Positions 26,789-34,106 are shown, counted from the first letter of the stretch. The stretch: 64,000 nt of DNA from Aerococcus mictus (GCF_003286595.3 NZ_CP132985.1:1860001-1924000); one strand, 5' to 3'. Translations and numbers: made by a program. The notes: a model not told the origin generated them from the sequence alone.

Positions 26789-26810
26789 CTTTGATGTGAC
26801 TGTCGCACTC
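26789..26810 (-). repeat. Truncated element at the stop codon of the nucleoside hydrolase gene
   Basis: GAGTGCGACAGTCACATCAAAG on the minus strand starts with the G of the TAG stop and then ends, running into the terminator. Confidence 0.65.
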
Positions 26811-27727
26811 TATTTACATTTTAATATGCTTTCCTTGAACCATTCTTTGAAGCGGTTGCGGTCGATGGTGGTTGGGACGACGCAGTTTACGGGGCGGTCG
26901 GTTTTGTGGTCAAGGTCGACGACGGTTTGCCCATAGGTTAAGGGACTGCCAAGTTCCACTTCGACGTTACATTCCACTTCTTCAAACATTTCGGGTTCTA
27001 AGAGGTAGGCGATGGCGGTTGGGTCGTACATTTCCCATTCTTGGTTAGTTTGAGCTGAGCGGTAATGTTGGAGCATGGAGTGAATCATCTTGCCGGTTTC
27101 AGTTTTCTCCGCAAGTTCTGCGGCTTCTTCCAGACCAATAGTGGCAATGTAACCAATATCCAATCCCACCATCACGGTCTTGACTGAGGATTGGAGCACC
27201 ATTTGAGCAGCTTCAGGGTCAGTTCCGATGTTGAATTCATCCATGACATGCTTGTTGCCCCGGGTGAAAGACCCACCCATGATGATAATTTCTTTAATTT
27301 TGTCCTTCACTTCAGGATACATGGTCACTAGCAAGGCCACGTTGGTTTGTGGACCTACCGCAACGATGGTGACTTTTTCATCACTTTCCATCAAGACCTT
27401 GTGCATGGCGAGAACGGCATGTTCTTCTAAGAGTTGGCTCTTGTCCGGTTCAGGAAAGTCGTAACCGTCCATACCGGATTCGCCGTGGACTTCAGAAGCA
27501 TCGGTAAACTCGGTCAAGAGCGGTCCGTGGTTACCAGCAGCCACAGGGATATCTTTTTCAAAGAAGTTAACTAATTTTAAGGCATTGGTGGAGGTCTTTT
27601 CTAAGGCCACGTTTCCACCCACAGCAGTGATCAATTCCACTTGAACCTTGTCTGAATTCAGGAGAATAGCAGTCGCAATCGCGTCATCAATTCCGGGGTC
27701 TGTATCAAAAATGACTTTTCTTACCAT
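26810..27727 (-). CDS. Inosine-uridine preferring nucleoside hydrolase family protein
   Basis: A 305-residue IUNH-family enzyme that splits ribonucleosides into base and ribose. The N-terminal calcium-binding DTDPGIDDA motif is at residues 8-16, VGPQTNVALL and IIIMGGSF follow, and the active-site region near the end includes YDPTAIAYLL. The start ATG follows AAGGAGGAA. The gene lies downstream of a CNT nucleoside transporter on the same strand, separated by 500 bases of hairpin elements, which fits nucleoside salvage. Its TAG stop is shared with a truncated element. Confidence 0.93.
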   Translation of the reverse strand: MVRKVIFDTDPGIDDAIATAILLNSDKVQVELITAVGGNVALEKTSTNALKLVNFFEKDIPVAAGNHGPLLTEFTDASEVHGESGMDGYDFPEPDKSQLLEEHAVLAMHKVLMESDEKVTIVAVGPQTNVALLVTMYPEVKDKIKEIIIMGGSFTRGNKHVMDEFNIGTDPEAAQMVLQSSVKTVMVGLDIGYIATIGLEEAAELAEKTETGKMIHSMLQHYRSAQTNQEWEMYDPTAIAYLLEPEMFEEVECNVEVELGSPLTYGQTVVDLDHKTDRPVNCVVPTTIDRNRFKEWFKESILKCK

Positions 27728-27799
27728 GAAAAAATTCCTCCTTGTAAATACTAAGTAACTTTCAAATTTTAACTTACTAAATTATCTAAACCAGTTCCA

Positions 27800-27826
27800 G
27801 TCACACTCTATCCAAACCTGCTCCAA
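27800..27826 (-). repeat. Element 5' end abutting element 3' end
   Basis: Downstream of the element at 27811-27931, GAGTGTGAC (27800-27808) is followed on the minus strand directly by TGGAACTGGTTTAGA, which resembles an element 3' end. It could be a copy whose whole hairpin was deleted. Confidence 0.45.
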
Positions 27827-27931
27827 GCGCGAGGTGAGCTCCATTTCAGAAGTGCTATAGCTGTTCGAAGCAAAGCGAGTTACAGATATAGTATGGTAGC
27901 TCCCTTCCCTCCTGTTGCGCTTGTCGCACTC
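27811..27931 (-). repeat. Hairpin element whose inner hairpin is replaced by the CTATAG cassette
   Basis: Begins GAGTGCGAC, arm AAGCGC and GAGG.., ends GGAGCAGGTTTGGA. In place of the usual inner stem it carries TACCATACTATATCTG..CGAACAGCTATAGCA (27860-27905), the same cassette inserted in the elements at 12112 and 28051. Confidence 0.8.
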
Positions 27932-27932
27932 T

Positions 27933-28050
27933 CAAGTTGAGTTCGGAAGGGTGAGGGGATGTCCTTTCAGAAAAGTTGAACGACCAGCAAGCTGGTCTTA
28001 TCATCTTTTCCTCCAAGGAATCTCCCTCCCTGATCCTTCCTCACACCCTT
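27933..28050 (-). repeat. Hairpin element, GGAAGG type
   Basis: Begins AAGGGTGTGAGGAAGG and ends TTCCGAACTCAACTT. The apical stem is GACCAGC/GCTGGTC where the copy at 11801 has GATCAA/TTGATC: both strands changed together. Confidence 0.88.
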
Positions 28051-28223
28051 TTTAAATCTGTTCCAAGCGCAGAGCAAGCGTCCATTTCAGAAAATGACGA
28101 CAAATTCTCCTTGAGAATTTTTACGTCTTTTTCTTCCAATTGCTATAGCTGTTCGAAGCGTCAGCGAGTTACAGATATAGTATGCGTAGCGGTCTTGCTC
28201 TTTGACGCGCTTGTCGCACTCTA
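28051..28223 (-). repeat. Hairpin element (AAGCGC type) with inserted CTATAG cassette
   Basis: Begins GAGTGCGAC six bases after the TAA of the CNT transporter gene and ends GGAACAGATTTAAA. The cassette TACGCATACTATATCTG..CAGCTATAGCA (28138-28190) sits before TTGGAAG exactly as in the 12112 copy. Confidence 0.85.
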
Positions 28224-28226
28224 TCT

Positions 28227-29459
28227 TTAGAACAAGAACCCTACTATCGTTGCGGTAACCATAGAAGCCAGAGTGGAGACGAGGACGATTTTTAGTGAAT
28301 ATTTGGCTACCACGTTTCCTTGGTGGGCGTCGATGGCTTTGACACCGCCGATGACCATGCCTAGGGTTCCGAAGTTGGCGAAGCTCATGCAGTAGGTGCC
28401 CATAATAGCGGCGGTTTTTTCACTTAAACCTTCTAGGGCCGAGAGAGACGTCATAGCCACGACTTCGTTGGCTAGGACTTTTTGGGCCATGACTGAACCG
28501 GCTTGGACCATGTCTTCTTTAGGAACACCCATCAAGAAAGCGAATGGGGAGAAGACATAGCCGACTAACTCGGTAAAGGAAATATTGATCAGCCCTTCAA
28601 AGAGACTGTTCAACATGGAAATCAAAGCCACGAAACCAATCAGCATAACAGCCACGATCACGGCCGTATTCCATCCGGTCACCATGTAGTCACTCAGCAT
28701 GGAGAAGAAGGGTTCTTTTTCCTTTTCCCCTTGAGCTTCTTCAGCTTGGTCGCCTTCAATGCCTTCTCGTTCTTGGTAGGCCTGGGTCCCCTTGTCAATC
28801 TCTTCCTTGTCATTATAGGGGTTAACGATCACAGAAACCGCTAAGGCCGACAGGAGTTGCATGAGAACACCCACCACCACGTATTGGGGCTTGACTAATT
28901 TCATATAGGCCGCCAGCATGGAGACCGTCACCACGGACATGGGAATGACTGCCAGGGTAAATAATTGCTTCTCGCTAGCCCGTCTGACTTGGTCGACAAC
29001 CGACAGATAGTTAGTCGGGGTCCCAAAGACGGTGGAGGCAATCGGGAAGTAAGATTCCAGTTCCCCAGCTCCGGTCAGTTTATTGATGCCAAAGCCAACC
29101 CACTTGACCACAAAGGGCAGGACGCCCAGCCAGTTTAAAACCCCGATCAAGGCGGTAATAAAGACCAGGGGCGCTAGAACGTGGAGGAAGAAGACAAAGC
29201 CGTCAGCGGTCAGTTGGATTCCGCCAAAGACGAAGTTGACCCCTTCAATCCCTTGGGCCATCAGCCAGTCCATCCCGCTAGCAATCCCATTCAAAATAGT
29301 TAAACCTAAGCTGGTCCGAAACAGGACTAGGGCCAGGACCACCTCAGCAACTAACATAATAGCAACATTCTTATACTTAATATTTTTCCGGTCAAAGGAC
29401 AGAAAATAACACAAGCCAAAAATGACCAGTAGACCCAGCAGGCCTTGTACAATACTCAT
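28227..29459 (-). CDS. Concentrative nucleoside transporter (CNT/NupC family)
   Basis: A ~410-residue membrane protein with about ten hydrophobic helices and the CNT core motifs (VFGTPTNYLSVVD, LANEVVAMTSL, YCMSFANFGTLGM). CNT permeases import nucleosides with H+ or Na+. The frame opens at 29498, but family N-termini begin at MSIVQGLLGLLV, and AAAGG lies upstream of the ATG at 29459, so I use that start. It is upstream of the nucleoside hydrolase gene on the same strand. A cre-like site lies in its upstream region. Confidence 0.92.
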   Translation of the reverse strand: MSIVQGLLGLLVIFGLCYFLSFDRKNIKYKNVAIMLVAEVVLALVLFRTSLGLTILNGIASGMDWLMAQGIEGVNFVFGGIQLTADGFVFFLHVLAPLVFITALIGVLNWLGVLPFVVKWVGFGINKLTGAGELESYFPIASTVFGTPTNYLSVVDQVRRASEKQLFTLAVIPMSVVTVSMLAAYMKLVKPQYVVVGVLMQLLSALAVSVIVNPYNDKEEIDKGTQAYQEREGIEGDQAEEAQGEKEKEPFFSMLSDYMVTGWNTAVIVAVMLIGFVALISMLNSLFEGLINISFTELVGYVFSPFAFLMGVPKEDMVQAGSVMAQKVLANEVVAMTSLSALEGLSEKTAAIMGTYCMSFANFGTLGMVIGGVKAIDAHQGNVVAKYSLKIVLVSTLASMVTATIVGFLF

Positions 29460-29548
29460 TGAATCACTTACCTTTCCAAAGCTTAACAGCTTATCCATTT
29501 ACTAGAAAAGAAAGTCGACCGCCCCCCTTTTTGGCTTCATTATCATTT

Positions 29549-29562
29549 TAAAAACGCTTTCA
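29549..29562. promoter_or_regulatory. cre-like site upstream of the CNT transporter
   Basis: TGAAAGCGTTTTTA on the minus strand fits the CcpA consensus TGNAANCGNTNNCA with one mismatch. Confidence 0.5.
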
Positions 29563-29570
29563 TCCATATT

Positions 29571-29600
29571 TTAACCAAATTTTCGAAATAATGCTATAAT
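29571..29600 (+). promoter_or_regulatory. Likely fbp promoter
   Basis: TTAACC (29571-29576), an 18-base spacer and a perfect TATAAT (29595-29600), about 130 bases before the fbp start. Confidence 0.5.
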
Positions 29601-29639
29601 CTCTAAATAATTTTTAAATCATTCCCTGTAAAGGCAAAT

Positions 29640-29653
29640 CGATAACGCTTTCA
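29640..29653. promoter_or_regulatory. cre-like site between the fbp promoter and fbp
   Basis: TGAAAGCGTTATCG on the minus strand, one mismatch from TGNAANCGNTNNCA. Its position after the start site suggests a roadblock type of catabolite repression of gluconeogenesis. Confidence 0.5.
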
Positions 29654-29729
29654 GGTAGAATAGAAAGAGATTGACAGCGCCAGCGAGTTTAAATGGCTCC
29701 CTGGGCGCCTAGAGAGGAAGGAAAGTCCC

Positions 29730-31700
29730 ATGGCATTTAGTCCTGCATTCTTACAATTACTGGCCGAGAAATTTCCCAACAAGGCCGCCGCATCTACGGA
29801 AATGATTAACTTAGAAGCGATTATGTCGCTCCCCAAAGGCACCGAGCACTTTATGACCGACCTGCACGGCGAATTCGACGCCGTCAACCATGTCCTGCGC
29901 AATGGATCGGGAAATATTAAGGAAAAGATCAACGAAATCTTCGGCGACCGCCTATCCACCAAGCGCCGGGCTGAACTGGCCACCATTATCTACTACCCGG
30001 AAGAGAAACTTCGTGCTCTGACTAAGGAGATGGAGAGTCAGGAGGAAATCGATGAGTTCTACACCCTGACCACTAGCCGGCTGGTGGAATTGACCCAATT
30101 TGTGGTCTCCAAGTACACCCGGTCCAAGGTTCACAAGGCCATGAACCCGGATATGGCCTATATTATGGATGAGTTGATCTTCAAGGACTCCATCCTCTCC
30201 AACAAGGAACACTACTATAAGCGCATCATCCAATCGGTCATTGACCTGGACGAAGCGCCCCGGCTAATCACCTGCCTGGCGGAATTGATCCGGGAACTGG
30301 TGGTCGACCACCTCCACATCTTAGGCGACATTTATGACCGCGGGCCTGCTCCCGACCGAATCTTAGACCTCCTCATGGAGAAGAATTCCTTAGACATTGA
30401 ATGGGGCAACCACGACATGATTTGGATGGGCGCTGCTTCGGGGTCCAAGGCATTAATCGCCAATGTGGTTCGGATCCAGGCCCGCTATGATAATCTCTCT
30501 GTGATTGAACACGCCTACGGAATCCCCCTCCGGCCTTTGGTCAATTTAGCAGACACAGTTTACCGGGATGCTGACTTAACGGGCTTTATGCCCAAACTGG
30601 CCCAAGACCATGACTACCACCATGATGAAGTCGAACAATTGGCCCGGATGCAGCTGGCCATGGCCATTATTCAGTTTAAGTTAGAGTCTCAAGTTATCCG
30701 CCGCCATCCTGAATTCGGCTGTGACAACCGCCTGCTTTTAGATAAGATCGACTACCAGGCGGGAACCATTAACTGGCAAGGCAAGACCTATCCTTTAGTC
30801 AATACCTCTTTCCCCACTGTGGATCCAAAAGACCCCTATGCCTTGACTGAAGAAGAGGATGCGGTCATGGAAGCCCTCCAAGCCGCCTTTCTGGATAGCG
30901 AACGTCTCCAAAAGCACGTGGCCTTCTTGATTAATAAAGGATCTATGTATAAGATTTATAACAATAATCTCATGTTCCACGGCTGTATCCCCATGAATGA
31001 GGACGGCAGCTTTATGGCGGCTACCATTGATGGGGAAACCCTGGCTGGCCAAGACCTCTTGGATAAGTTTGACCAGGTAGTCCGGCGCATGTATGCCCAA
31101 CGCCAAAGTGATGAAAGTAAGAACCCCGACCTCGACTTCGCCTGGTACCTCTGGCAGGGCGAAGGGTCGGCCCTCTTCGGTAAGAAACAAATGGCTACCT
31201 TTGAACGCTACTTTATCGCCGATAAGGAAACCCACCAGGAACACCGCAATGTTTACTACTCCTGGCGGGAAGATATCGACTTTGTCCGCCGAGTTCTAGA
31301 AGAGTTCGACATCGATCCTGACAAGGGCCATATCATTAACGGCCACACCCCCATCAAGGCCAAGGACGGGGAGGACGCCATTAAGGCGGAAGGCAAGATG
31401 ATCGTGATCGACGGTGGCTTTGCTCGCGCCTATCAAAAGACCACCGGACTGGGCGGCTTTACCCTGCTCTATAATTCCTATGGTATGCAGCTAGTGGCCC
31501 ACCACCCCTTCCACGGTAAGGAAGACGCCATCAAGTACGAAACCGATATCGAATCCACCCGCCGCGTGGTCGACAAGGAGTTGGAACGGATCTCAGTTAG
31601 AGAAACTGATATCGGTAAGCAACTCACTTGCCAGGTCCAAGCTCTGAAAGCCCTGATTGAAGCTTATCAAGCGGGGTTGATTGGGGAGGAAGTGCATTAA
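29730..31700 (+). CDS. fbp: Fructose-1,6-bisphosphatase, class III
   Basis: Gluconeogenic phosphatase converting fructose-1,6-bisphosphate to fructose-6-phosphate. At 656 residues it is the large class III Firmicutes enzyme with a phosphoprotein-phosphatase-like core: FMTDLHGEFD, LGDIYDRGP, WGNHDMIWMG and, near the end, INGHTP. The ATG follows GAGGAAGGAAAG. Two cre-like sites and a TATAAT promoter lie upstream, opposite the CNT transporter. The MazE-like gene 38 bases downstream may be co-transcribed. Confidence 0.95.
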   Translation: MAFSPAFLQLLAEKFPNKAAASTEMINLEAIMSLPKGTEHFMTDLHGEFDAVNHVLRNGSGNIKEKINEIFGDRLSTKRRAELATIIYYPEEKLRALTKEMESQEEIDEFYTLTTSRLVELTQFVVSKYTRSKVHKAMNPDMAYIMDELIFKDSILSNKEHYYKRIIQSVIDLDEAPRLITCLAELIRELVVDHLHILGDIYDRGPAPDRILDLLMEKNSLDIEWGNHDMIWMGAASGSKALIANVVRIQARYDNLSVIEHAYGIPLRPLVNLADTVYRDADLTGFMPKLAQDHDYHHDEVEQLARMQLAMAIIQFKLESQVIRRHPEFGCDNRLLLDKIDYQAGTINWQGKTYPLVNTSFPTVDPKDPYALTEEEDAVMEALQAAFLDSERLQKHVAFLINKGSMYKIYNNNLMFHGCIPMNEDGSFMAATIDGETLAGQDLLDKFDQVVRRMYAQRQSDESKNPDLDFAWYLWQGEGSALFGKKQMATFERYFIADKETHQEHRNVYYSWREDIDFVRRVLEEFDIDPDKGHIINGHTPIKAKDGEDAIKAEGKMIVIDGGFARAYQKTTGLGGFTLLYNSYGMQLVAHHPFHGKEDAIKYETDIESTRRVVDKELERISVRETDIGKQLTCQVQALKALIEAYQAGLIGEEVH

Positions 31701-31738
31701 GCTTAGGTCACAACTTTTATAACTAGGAGGTCATTCAT

Positions 31739-31972
31739 TTGGAAGTTCAAGTTAGACAGGTTGGAAATTCATTAGTTCTTCCCCTACCTGATAGCGATAA
31801 GATTAGTAGGGGAATGAAATTTTCGGTTGAACGCTACGATAACGGAAGCATTGTTTACACCCCGGTCAAAGAGAACCTCTTTGAAAATCCAGCTATCTTA
31901 CAATATGCCGACGATTGTAAACAAAATGATCTTTTACTGGAAGAGGAAGACATGAAATCATCACGCAAATAA
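31739..31972 (+). CDS. MazE/AbrB-type antitoxin-like protein without adjacent toxin
   Basis: A 77-residue protein with a SpoVT-AbrB/MazE-type DNA-binding N-terminus (VRQVGNSLVLPLP) and an acidic C-terminal half typical of toxin-binding antitoxins. The start is TTG at 31739, supported by TAGGAGG eight bases upstream; no ATG fits. No MazF/PemK-type toxin frame follows: the next 60 bases lead to a terminator. It may be an orphan antitoxin, a remnant of a lost pair, or a regulator. Confidence 0.75.
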   Translation: MEVQVRQVGNSLVLPLPDSDKISRGMKFSVERYDNGSIVYTPVKENLFENPAILQYADDCKQNDLLLEEEDMKSSRK

Positions 31973-32004
31973 ACGGATCCATTAGAAATATTATCCATGA
32001 CGAC

Positions 32005-32036
32005 AAAAGGACTAGGTAAAAATTCCTAGTCCTTTT
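32005..32036. terminator. Bidirectional terminator between the antitoxin-like gene and fabK
   Basis: AAAAGGACTAGG/CCTAGTCCTTTT perfect stem with an eight-base loop; U-rich on either strand. Confidence 0.85.
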
Positions 32037-32058
32037 GAATGTGTACAAGTGTATGCCG

Positions 32059-32067
32059 GTCGCACTC
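32059..32067 (-). repeat. Isolated element 5' end
   Basis: GAGTGCGAC after the TA that follows the element at 32069; no further match. Confidence 0.45.
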
Positions 32068-32068
32068 T

Positions 32069-32190
32069 ACTAAAACGTGTTCCAAGCGCAGAGCAAGCGT
32101 CCACTTCAGAAAACGACAACGAATTCTCTGTAATAATTCTTATGTCGTTTTCTTCCAGTGGTCTTGCTCTTTGGCGCGCTTGTCACACTC
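32069..32190 (-). repeat. Hairpin element (AAGCGC arm type) after the fabK stop
   Basis: Begins GAGTGTGAC two bases (TA) after the fabK TAA and ends GGAACACGTTTTAG. AAGCGC, bulge GCCAA, AGAGCAAG pair with CTTGCTCT and GCGCTT. The inner stem is AAAACGAC/GTCGTTTT, while sister copies have AAAAGGCG/CGCCATTTT: a compensated change. Confidence 0.9.
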
Positions 32191-32192
32191 TA

Positions 32193-33125
32193 TTACAAAC
32201 TCGGCATGTTTTTCAAAGCTTCGCGGGCTTCTTCGACGATGCTGTTAATAATTTCTTTGACTGGGCGAATTTCGGTGATGTTACCGGCTACTTGCCCGAT
32301 GGTAACGATACCCTTTTCGGTGTCACCTTTGGTAATAGCGGTTAGTAACATTTGGAGGTTGGATTTTTCGAATTCGTCACGGGTTGAACCGTTGTCGATT
32401 TCTTCTTGAAGCTTAGCGACCATGTCATTTTGGATTAAACGGACAGGGGCGCCGATGGAACGACCCACAACCACTGTATCGGTTAAACCACAGTTAACGA
32501 TAGCTTTCTTGTAACCTTGGGCAATTGGAGCTTCTTCACTGGCACAGAAGACGGTTCCTAATTGAACCCCTTCACCACCAAGAGCAAAGGCTGCGGCTAA
32601 ACCATGGCCGTCAGAAATCCCACCAGCAATGATAACAGGAATATCCACTGCAGCAATCACCGCACGGGCTAAAGGCATGGTAGTGACTTCGCCCACGTGG
32701 CCCCCAGCTTCGGTTCCTTCACAGACAACAGCATCAGCACCAGCGTCTTCCATTTTCTTGGCTTGACGGGCGTTAGCTACCACAGGAACCACTTTAATCC
32801 CAGCTTCATGTAGAGGCGCGATTAAAGGCGCAGCATTCCCAGCGCCAGTTGTTACCACTTTAATGCCTTCGTCGATAATCACTTCCATGATTTCTTCGGT
32901 GTTGTGAGACATTAACATTAAGTTAACAGCAAAGGTCTTGTCAGTGATTTCGCGGACAGCTTTGATTTGTTCACGTAACCAGTCCCCTTTACGGCCAGCG
33001 GTAGCAATAACCCCTAAACCACCGGCTTCAGAAACAGCGCCAGCTAGGGGAGCTTCAGCGACACCCGCCATGGACCCTTGGAAAATCGGATACTCAATAT
33101 TTAATAATTCACAAACTCGGTTCAT
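32193..33125 (-). CDS. fabK: Enoyl-ACP reductase II (FabK) / nitronate monooxygenase-like flavoprotein
   Basis: A 310-residue FMN TIM-barrel protein. The N-terminus (MNRVCELLNIEYPIFQGSM), ITTGAG-like VVTTGAGNA, the catalytic-His motif EAGGHVGE, IAGGISDGHG and GVQLGT match the FabK branch better than nitronate monooxygenases. FabK performs the last reduction in fatty-acid elongation in streptococci and relatives. It stands apart from any fab cluster, so a side role as nitronate monooxygenase cannot be excluded. The ATG follows AAAGGAGAG. A hairpin element begins right after its TAA. Confidence 0.82.
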   Translation of the reverse strand: MNRVCELLNIEYPIFQGSMAGVAEAPLAGAVSEAGGLGVIATAGRKGDWLREQIKAVREITDKTFAVNLMLMSHNTEEIMEVIIDEGIKVVTTGAGNAAPLIAPLHEAGIKVVPVVANARQAKKMEDAGADAVVCEGTEAGGHVGEVTTMPLARAVIAAVDIPVIIAGGISDGHGLAAAFALGGEGVQLGTVFCASEEAPIAQGYKKAIVNCGLTDTVVVGRSIGAPVRLIQNDMVAKLQEEIDNGSTRDEFEKSNLQMLLTAITKGDTEKGIVTIGQVAGNITEIRPVKEIINSIVEEAREALKNMPSL

Positions 33126-33457
33126 GCAATCTCTCCTTTTTAAGCTATTTTGTCAACAATTTTATACTGTAAAAGAAATAGTTCTCACAAATCTATTATG
33201 TGCTTATATTCACAACATGTAAAATAGTAAGTTTAAGGCCTTGAGATAACTATATTGTTATGGAAGAAATGTAGGGAGTGAGCAATTTGATCGAAAACAA
33301 TGTCCTCCCCTGATTTAATAGCGAATGAGCACGAGGTTCGCAATTCTAACCCAGTCATGCTAGGATAAAAATGTAGTCGTAAAAAGACAAGCTATTGGTC
33401 AGTGGATTATCAGTTGAGCCACTGACGCAGAAAGACCAATAAGGAGGAAACAAACTT
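33126..33457. other. Divergent intergenic region between fabK and the PfpI-like gene
   Basis: About 330 bases holding both promoters and a leader hairpin at 33393-33441. No gene is supported. Confidence 0.5.
33393..33447 (+). promoter_or_regulatory. Leader hairpin adjoining the ribosome site of the PfpI-like gene
   Basis: TATTGGTC (33393-33400) pairs with GACCAATA (33434-33441), enclosing AGTGG/CCACT; GTCAGTGG can alternatively pair with CCACTGAC. The second strand touches the AAGGAGG at 33442. Two mutually exclusive pairings next to a ribosome site are compatible with translational control. Confidence 0.5.
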
Positions 33458-33970
33458 ATGGCAAAAATTGCAAGTATTATGACCGACCTCTTCGAAGATT
33501 CTGAATACACCTCACCAAAGGAAGCGCTCGAAGCAGCGGGTCATCAAGTGGTGCCTGTCGGTTTAGAAAAAGGTGCTACTGTGACTGGTAAAAGTGATGG
33601 TACGGAAGTCGAAATTGAAGTCGGCATTGACACTGCTAAAGGCGAAGACTTTGATGCTTTACTGATTCCTGGCGGTTATTCTCCCGATAAAATCCGTAAG
33701 TATGAAGATGTTTTGAACTTTGTCCGTCACTTCGCTTACAAACATAAACCCATCTTCACCATCTGCCACGGCCCACAACTCTTAGTCAACGCAGATGTGC
33801 TCCACGGTAAAGACATTACCGCTGTGGCCCAAGTTGCCGTTGACGTGAAGAATGCCGGTGCCAATTACTTTGATGAAGAAGTGGTTATCGATGACTCTGG
33901 TATCATTTCTAGCCGTACCCCAGACGACCTCCCTGCCTTCAACAAAGCTATTGTTGACGCTTTAAAATAG
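33458..33970 (+). CDS. DJ-1/PfpI family protein (YfkM/YraA-like)
   Basis: A 170-residue type 1 glutamine-amidotransferase-like protein of the PfpI group. The nucleophile cysteine is in TICHGPQLL near residue 105, the conserved Glu in the DLFEDSEY region and LIPGGYSPD precedes the elbow. Members act in stress protection, as deglycase-like or chaperone-like enzymes; the exact activity is uncertain. It is a monocistronic unit with strong AAGGAGG, a leader hairpin and a terminator at 33982-34029. Confidence 0.92.
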   Translation: MAKIASIMTDLFEDSEYTSPKEALEAAGHQVVPVGLEKGATVTGKSDGTEVEIEVGIDTAKGEDFDALLIPGGYSPDKIRKYEDVLNFVRHFAYKHKPIFTICHGPQLLVNADVLHGKDITAVAQVAVDVKNAGANYFDEEVVIDDSGIISSRTPDDLPAFNKAIVDALK

Positions 33971-33981
33971 AATAAAAAAGT

Positions 33982-34029
33982 AACCAGCGCCTGTCGAAGC
34001 TAAATGAGCTTAGGGGGCGCTGGTTTTTT
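33982..34029 (+). terminator. Terminator after the PfpI-like gene
   Basis: AACCAGCGCC/GGCGCTGGTT with an inner AAGCT/AGCTT helix, then TTTTTT. Confidence 0.9.
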
Positions 34030-34064
34030 GTTAGTTTGATTTCTTCTACCATTTACTAATAAGT

Positions 34065-34097
34065 AAAAGTCCACCCCTACATAGTGAGTGGACTTTT
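34065..34097 (-). terminator. Terminator of the sorbitol operon
   Basis: AAAAGTCCAC/GTGGACTTTT perfect stem immediately after the srlB stop; works on both strands. Confidence 0.85.
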
Positions 34098-34106
34098 CGT
34101 TTTCTC

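Noticed and set aside
28227..29498. Upstream start of the CNT transporter at 29498
   Set aside because: The extra 13 residues are polar, lack a ribosome site and precede the conserved N-terminus.
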